28,910 bases of DNA from Christensenella sp. UBA4263 (GTDB lineage Bacteria > Bacillota > Clostridia > Christensenellales > Aristaeellaceae). The DNA lies in the NCBI GenBank assembly GCA_002395225.1, contig DGWH01000017.1:1-28910 (forward strand). The letters are read 5' to 3'. Positions 24,260-28,910 of the stretch are shown one piece after another. Made by a program: the position numbers and the translations under genes. A model generated the notes under the pieces. It was not told the DNA's origin, did not search any database, and saw only the letters and a list, made by a program, of their open reading frames with translations. How positions within the stretch are numbered: position 1 is the first letter of the stretch; the number at the start of each line of letters is the position of its first letter.

Positions 24260-24865
24260 ATAACCTGACCTCCTAAAAAAGTAATATAATTTAATTCAAC
24301 GTTCATTGAACATTGAAAAAAATCCGATCCACGTTCCGGGAGAATACGCCTTTCACCATGACGCTCCGCCATCTGGTATCTCCGACTCATCGCATTCTGT
24401 CCCGATTTCAAAAAGCCTGCCAGAATCTGTTTCCAGCGAATCCGCACACGTCTTTCCATCTGCGCCTGTCACGCAGCCTGGTAAGTGAGAACAGTGTCCA
24501 TCCATCTGGTGGTGAGATGATGTCTCTCTGCATGGAATCTGATCATTCTATCCTTGTTCAGAATCGCAGGCTAAAGGTCATCATACTCAAAAATAACACT
24601 TTGTCAATAAAGGTCACAGTTCGTTTATCTGTCAATTTTTTTAGCTACCCGTTCAAGCATATCGGGAAAAAAAATACGTATCGGCGCAGCGCATACGAAA
24701 AAAAAAGCAGGAAGCTCAAACTTCCTGCTTATAATGTGTCAAAGCATCAAAGAGGTACTTTCAGTACCCGTCAATTCTGCCAAATTTTGTACCAAAATTG
24801 TTGTAATGGCCGGTTAAGCTGCACTCCCATTCAATTTTGGCTTTGTGAATATCGACTGAAAACAA
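24260..24865. promoter_or_regulatory. Intergenic region with the promoter of repeat protein A
   Basis: On the minus strand, -35 TTGACA (24602-24607), a 16-bp spacer and -10 TATGAT (24580-24585) form a near-consensus promoter, giving a leader of about 310 nt. A second TTGACA lies at 24630-24635 without a good -10. GGTTAAGCTGCACTC near 24813-24827 is a leftover half of a terminator like that at 28642-28665, evidence that this spacer was copied from between paralogues. No gene was seen. Confidence 0.7.
24697..24730 (-). terminator. Terminator of repeat protein B
   Basis: AAGCAGGAAG (24705-24714) pairs perfectly with CTTCCTGCTT (24721-24730) around CTCAAA, followed on the minus strand by eight T. 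A second, weaker hairpin, CGTAT/ATACG, continues at about 24676-24696. Confidence 0.85.
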
Positions 24866-27800
24866 TTACAGCATTTTCACCGTCCAGGATCCATCCTCCA
24901 GCTGTCTGAAGCCAAAGCGGCCAATCTTGTTTCCCGGCAGATTCATCTCGAGGTAATACCATTTTACCTTAACACCGTTTTCATAGCTGTAAATAATCCG
25001 TACCGCTTCACGAAGGTTCACATCCAGACTGTCCAGCAGCTTTTTCGCTTCTTCACTGAGCGTGAATCCGGAGGCGGAGGCGGCATTGCTGAATCCAGCC
25101 TTTATCAGAACGACCAGAAGCTGCTGACTCGGCGAGAGTGCTGCCAGCATTTTCCGTTCTTCACTCTTGATCAGTCGGTTTACGGCAGGAATCGCAACAC
25201 GGTTGTTTGATTCTGTTTTATCAAGGGCCACCAGACCGCCGTCATTTTCTTTATCATTCACTCTGAGCCGTGTCGGCGCCGTCTTTCCGCCTCTTTCTTC
25301 CTCCGGCGAGCCCTGATTAATTGCCTCAACCGTTGCGGTCAGATAGACACCGCCGCCGCGGGGAACGACGATGTAATAATTGCCTTCACTGTCTCTGAGG
25401 AGCGTTTCCTCTTTGCCCTCACCGTTAAAGGCACCGGTAATCTGGTATCCGGAATCCGCGCTGATCTTGATGACCACCTTGTCATCCTCATGGGCAACGT
25501 CGTATTCCTCGCCGGTAAAGTCAGTGAATTTCGTCGTTCCGTCCAGATCAACATGGGCATTGCTGAGGTTCGGATCCACCTTGATAATATACTGAACCTG
25601 CTTTAACAGTTCTTCTGCCGCATCGGTATCGTTTCTGTATCCTTCGCCCTCAGGCGTCATGACCTCCAGATAGGATTCCTCTGTATTTGCGACTTCACCA
25701 TTGTCATCATACTCGTGATAGGTCGCAGGATCAATCTTCCATACGGTAAGATTAAAGTTTCCAGCGTTTACATTATCGTTGACGAGTACGGCACCGGATT
25801 CACCCTTAATTGTTCCCTCGACAACCACATTCACGCTGCCGCCGGAAAGCGTCGGAACCACCTCAAGTGCAACGCCGTTGGAGGTAATATCGCCCTCGAT
25901 CTTTACATTTGCAGTTCCTGTTTCAGATGCCTGCGGTGGTTTCACCATTAAATCGCCGGTTTTGTTGGTTACATTTCCGTTTTCATCATAGTAAATTTTA
26001 TTTAGTGCGTAATCTTCTTCGTAATGTTTTGTTCCGTCTTCGCGATAGAATGTCCGAACACCTGTCTGATCGTTATAAGTCTGTGTAATCTTCCCGTCTG
26101 TATAATAAGTCGTATTTCCATTTTCGTCTGTCTCTCTTACAAGATTTCCGTCTTCATCATATGCTTTCCTGCTGCTGAGCGGAACGCCAATTTTCTGGTC
26201 TCCGATCACTACACCTGCAACATCACTGCCGGTTATGGGTTCATCAACATCCGGGCGGTTTATCGTAGAATCAGCATTCACATTCCCTTTAATAACCGCC
26301 GCAACCTCAGATTCTTTGCCAACGACGGAAATCTTTAAACCTGCGTTATTAGTGCCTGTAAAAGTTCCTGCATCCTCCTCATAAGTATATGGTGAGGGGG
26401 ATACGGAGGCGGGTGTTTCTTCAGCGTCTCTTTCTTTCATATTCTGGGTAAGCGATAAAACCACGTCTCCATCTGCCGTATAAGAAATATTGCCTGCGTT
26501 GTTTGCCGTCAGACTAACAGCAGAACCCTCAGCATTTGTATGATAAGAGCTATACTCAGAATTCATCACAATTCCACCGTCTGCCGTCGCTTGAGCGGTA
26601 ACGCTTCCGGTTGTGATGGTCACCTCTGATTCTTTGCCATTCGCGTAGGATTCAATACCAGTCACTTCTGAAGAGGAAAATTCAGAATTCCTCTGGCTGT
26701 CATATTCAGATTTTGAAGTTGCTTTGACTTCAATATCACCTGTAGTTAATGTTTGTTTGCCGTTATTACTGTATTCCTTTACACCTTTTGCGGTCGCAAT
26801 TGATGTACTTCCGCCCGTAGCTGTCGCCTCAGCCGTAATGCTGCCGGTAGATGTATTTCCCTCTGACCCTTCACCGCTCACTACGGAATTAACACCAACC
26901 GCATTTGAATTAGACTGTGTATAGGGCAGCTGATCGTCAGATTCTGATTTTGAAGAAGCTTTGGCTTCAATATTCCCAGTTGATGTCTCTTGTTTACCGC
27001 CGCTATAGCTGTCTACGGAAACACCCGTTGCAAATGCGTTTGCCTGGCCATTGTTTGTCGTCATGGCCTCGGCCGTAATGTTTTTTGCTGTAACCTCAAC
27101 CGTATTCCCCTGACCGGAAGACCGTCCATCAATACCAGTCGCATACCCATATGAATACGATTCATCTGATTTCCCATTGTCTGTCACGGCCGCATGGATA
27201 TTCCCGGCATTGACAACAGCCGCATTATCCGAACCAGTTTTCTCTCCGGACATACTTATGCCGGATTCCGAAGTTGCCGAAATACCTGTTGCCATATCAT
27301 TACTCGTGGCAGAGATATCCCCGGCTGTTACATCGGCTGTATTCTTATTGCCCTGAGCATTTGCTTCAATAGCGGTTGCATTTCCTTCAGCAGAAACAGC
27401 CGCAATATTCTCTGTCGTTACAGTTGTTTTATTTTCACCTGTCGATTCAGCATCATTATGTGCACTTGCGGTGACAGCAGTAGCGTTGCCTCCCTTTGCG
27501 GTTACCTCTCCCGCCTTCACCGTTGTTTCATTCTGACTGCCGTTTGCCTCTGCGATAATCGCTTCTGCAACACCTTCTTCAGAAGTTGCAGTCACATTTC
27601 CGGTGTTTACGGCAACCGTATTCCCTGAACCAGCCGTATCACTGGTCGAACTGTCATCAGCTCCTGCAACTGCATAAATGCCTGCTGCGCCGTCTTTTCC
27701 CTCTGCAGATACCCCTCCGGTTGTTGCCTCTGCGGTATTCTTTTCTTCGTATGCCTGTGCAGAAACGGCTATCGCGACTCCATCTGTCGAAACAGCTGAG

Positions 27801-28228
27801 ACATCTGATACATTTGCAGCGGCTTTGCTTTCTTCACCTTTCGATTCCAGCAAAACGCCAACCACCTCGCCGCCTTCAGCCTTGGTTTCAGCCGTTACTT
27901 GTCCGGCGGAAAGATCGGCACTGCCCTGATTCCCCGCTGCAAAAACATTCGCGGCACCAGCTTTTCCATCCTCAGATGTTGTCTTGATGTCATTTTCAAC
28001 CGTCAATGTTGCCGGCGCTGCATTTCCGTTCACAACAGCTCCAAACTGATCGCCGCTCCCTGTAACCTCAATGGCTTCCACTGTTTTTTCTGCAGCTTCG
28101 CCTTCAGATGCATTCACCATAACCGTTTGAGTCTCAGGCGCCTGCGTTGATTCTCCTTCTGCCAGCACGCCGGCAATGGGATTGATGAGCATCATGAACG
28201 ATACCATCAGACTGACAAGTTTTTTCAT
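24866..28228 (-). CDS. Giant secreted beta-repeat protein B
   Basis: A paralogue of protein A, 1120 aa from ATG 28228. This start follows GGAGGAGAG, whereas the ATG 21 bases upstream overlaps that SD. The signal peptide is nearly the same (LMVSFMMLINPIAGVLAEGE). The repeat region (about 75-590) uses related but shuffled units such as VNTGNVTATSEEGVAEAIIAE and ADVTAGDISATSNDMATGIS. The following domains align with A: VAAVIKGNVNADS, GTANVKIEGDI, YDVAHEDDKVVIKISADSGYQ and VPRGGGVYLTATVEA. In place of A's Glu/Pro linker it has a YD-repeat-like block (YDEDGNLV, NGNTTYYTDGKI, YYDENGNV) at about 25930-26190. It lacks the EGN tract and any cysteine or anchor motif. The C-terminal domain is conserved. 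Confidence 0.85.
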   Translation of the reverse strand: MKKLVSLMVSFMMLINPIAGVLAEGESTQAPETQTVMVNASEGEAAEKTVEAIEVTGSGDQFGAVVNGNAAPATLTVENDIKTTSEDGKAGAANVFAAGNQGSADLSAGQVTAETKAEGGEVVGVLLESKGEESKAAANVSDVSAVSTDGVAIAVSAQAYEEKNTAEATTGGVSAEGKDGAAGIYAVAGADDSSTSDTAGSGNTVAVNTGNVTATSEEGVAEAIIAEANGSQNETTVKAGEVTAKGGNATAVTASAHNDAESTGENKTTVTTENIAAVSAEGNATAIEANAQGNKNTADVTAGDISATSNDMATGISATSESGISMSGEKTGSDNAAVVNAGNIHAAVTDNGKSDESYSYGYATGIDGRSSGQGNTVEVTAKNITAEAMTTNNGQANAFATGVSVDSYSGGKQETSTGNIEAKASSKSESDDQLPYTQSNSNAVGVNSVVSGEGSEGNTSTGSITAEATATGGSTSIATAKGVKEYSNNGKQTLTTGDIEVKATSKSEYDSQRNSEFSSSEVTGIESYANGKESEVTITTGSVTAQATADGGIVMNSEYSSYHTNAEGSAVSLTANNAGNISYTADGDVVLSLTQNMKERDAEETPASVSPSPYTYEEDAGTFTGTNNAGLKISVVGKESEVAAVIKGNVNADSTINRPDVDEPITGSDVAGVVIGDQKIGVPLSSRKAYDEDGNLVRETDENGNTTYYTDGKITQTYNDQTGVRTFYREDGTKHYEEDYALNKIYYDENGNVTNKTGDLMVKPPQASETGTANVKIEGDITSNGVALEVVPTLSGGSVNVVVEGTIKGESGAVLVNDNVNAGNFNLTVWKIDPATYHEYDDNGEVANTEESYLEVMTPEGEGYRNDTDAAEELLKQVQYIIKVDPNLSNAHVDLDGTTKFTDFTGEEYDVAHEDDKVVIKISADSGYQITGAFNGEGKEETLLRDSEGNYYIVVPRGGGVYLTATVEAINQGSPEEERGGKTAPTRLRVNDKENDGGLVALDKTESNNRVAIPAVNRLIKSEERKMLAALSPSQQLLVVLIKAGFSNAASASGFTLSEEAKKLLDSLDVNLREAVRIIYSYENGVKVKWYYLEMNLPGNKIGRFGFRQLEDGSWTVKML

Positions 28229-28636
28229 CTGCTCTCCTCCAACAATCATTTCTTTTCGATGATCATTCAGCCGTCATTCTGATTATTTGTCCCGGCAAAC
28301 CCGGCGATATACCGTTTGGATATTCGCCACGTTCCGCCGGAACGCTTAACGGTCTTCTGCCGCAGCGAGGCCTGCACATAAACCCTTTTAAACGCCGGGC
28401 TCCCGCAATCGCTGGACACATGGACCATCATTCAGTCCGGCAGCCATCAGATCCATCGACCTGATGATTATACAAAATAGCAGATATGAATGAAAACCGG
28501 TTTTCCCCGTCCCCGAAGATTAAAGTGCCCGTACACAGTTTTTATTTGTACGGGCGGAAAATTTTCGGTCTCTGCCCGCCTTTCTATTTGCCTCTGCCCC
28601 TGTTCTTTACGCACCCTGTTTTTGCGGTCCGAATCC
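28229..28636. promoter_or_regulatory. Promoter region of repeat protein B
   Basis: On the minus strand, a perfect -10 TATAAT (28467-28472) with an 18-bp spacer to TTTTCA (28491-28496, 4 of 6 matches). The leader is about 230 nt. A perfect 9-bp inverted repeat, GCCCGTACA/TGTACGGGC (28527-28555), lies just upstream; it may be an operator or a second terminator for the next paralogue. No gene was seen. Confidence 0.55.
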
Positions 28637-28665
28637 AAAAAGAGTGCAGCGGTTAAGCTGCACTC
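28637..28665 (-). terminator. Terminator of repeat protein C
   Basis: GAGTGCAGC (28642-28650) pairs perfectly with GCTGCACTC (28657-28665), followed on the minus strand by five T. It lies 38 bases past the stop codon at 28704. Confidence 0.9.
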
Positions 28666-28703
28666 ACGATTGTTTATGAATTCCTCAGCGGGTGAACAAA
28701 GAA

Positions 28704-28910
28704 TCACAGCATCTCTACCATCCAGGAACCATCCTCCAGCTGCCTGAATCCAAAGCGTGCAATCTTGTTTCCTGACAGATTCATCTCAACATAATACCAT
28801 TTTACTCTGACACCGTTTTCATATCTGTAAATGAGCCGTACCGCTTCACGAAGGTTCACATCCAGACTGTCCAGCAGCTTTTTCGCTTCTTCGCCGAGCG
28901 TGAATCCGGA
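28704..28910 (-). CDS. C-terminus of a third secreted repeat protein (partial)
   Basis: Only the last 68 codons are in the window. Minus-strand translation runs SGFTLGEEAKKLLDSLDVNL...YENGVRVKWYYVEMNLSG...RFGFRQLEDGSWMVEML and stops with TGA at 28704. This is the conserved C-terminal domain of proteins A and B, closest to B: around 28850-28910 the DNA is nearly identical to the B copy at 25010-25075. The gene continues past the right edge, so the array has at least three members. Confidence 0.85.
   Translation of the reverse strand, partial: SGFTLGEEAKKLLDSLDVNLREAVRLIYRYENGVRVKWYYVEMNLSGNKIARFGFRQLEDGSWMVEML

Overview
The window is a 28.9-kb stretch of bacterial chromosome, most likely from an anaerobic, gut- or rumen-type member of the Bacillota (Clostridia or Erysipelotrichia-like). 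The reasons are strong AGGAGG-type ribosome binding sites, TTGACA/TATAAT promoters, U-tailed hairpin terminators, Rpn-type nucleases, AAA-ATPase remnants typical of gut Firmicutes, and a carbohydrate-oriented gene set. No rRNA, tRNA, CRISPR array or phage module was seen. The taxonomic call is an inference.

Layout. (1) 1-2.75 kb: an Rpn-family nuclease gene split by an 89-bp repeat element; a secreted metallophosphoesterase flanked by copies of the same element; and a decayed fragment of a second metallophosphoesterase. (2) 2.75-5.2 kb: a GH31 alpha-xylosidase with a clear promoter. (3) 5.4-6.3 kb: a decayed AAA-ATPase tail and a RelB/MazF-like toxin-antitoxin operon whose toxin carries an in-frame TAG. 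(4) 6.4-9.03 kb: a two-gene operon of a PfkB-type sugar-phosphate kinase and an AraM/EgsA glycerol-1-phosphate dehydrogenase, closed by a strong terminator. (5) 9.05-11.5 kb: a small secreted SH3-domain protein, a tandem pair of the 90-bp element, an XRE-like regulator and long non-coding stretches. (6) 11.55-13.46 kb: an intact but apparently catalytically altered IS1634-type transposase. (7) 13.6-16.7 kb: a TSUP transporter, then a promoter and an apparent operon DUF1349 protein - YdcF-like lipoprotein - HAD phosphatase. (8) 16.7-20.6 kb, minus strand: ribulokinase, a DUF3237-like protein, an AAA-ATPase pseudogene and a cysteine desulfurase. (9) 20.8-28.9 kb: at least three tandem paralogous secreted repeat proteins, two complete (about 1120 aa each) and one entering from the right edge.

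How it fits together. The alpha-xylosidase, ribulokinase, PfkB kinase, AraM and HAD phosphatase suggest uptake and phosphorylation of plant-derived pentoses and hexoses. AraM, AraB and a HAD phosphatase also occur together in the Bacillus subtilis ara operon, though here they are scattered and araA and araD are absent. An 11-mer, CGTAAACATTT, lies upstream of both the xylosidase and the kinase/AraM operon and may be a shared operator.

Most notable observations: a family of 67-90-bp elements with covarying hairpins, one of which has interrupted a gene and whose removal restores the frame exactly; the tandem array of giant cysteine-free repeat proteins with conserved ends and variable middles; the single-nonsense toxin; and the long intact transposase ORF lacking the expected catalytic aspartates.
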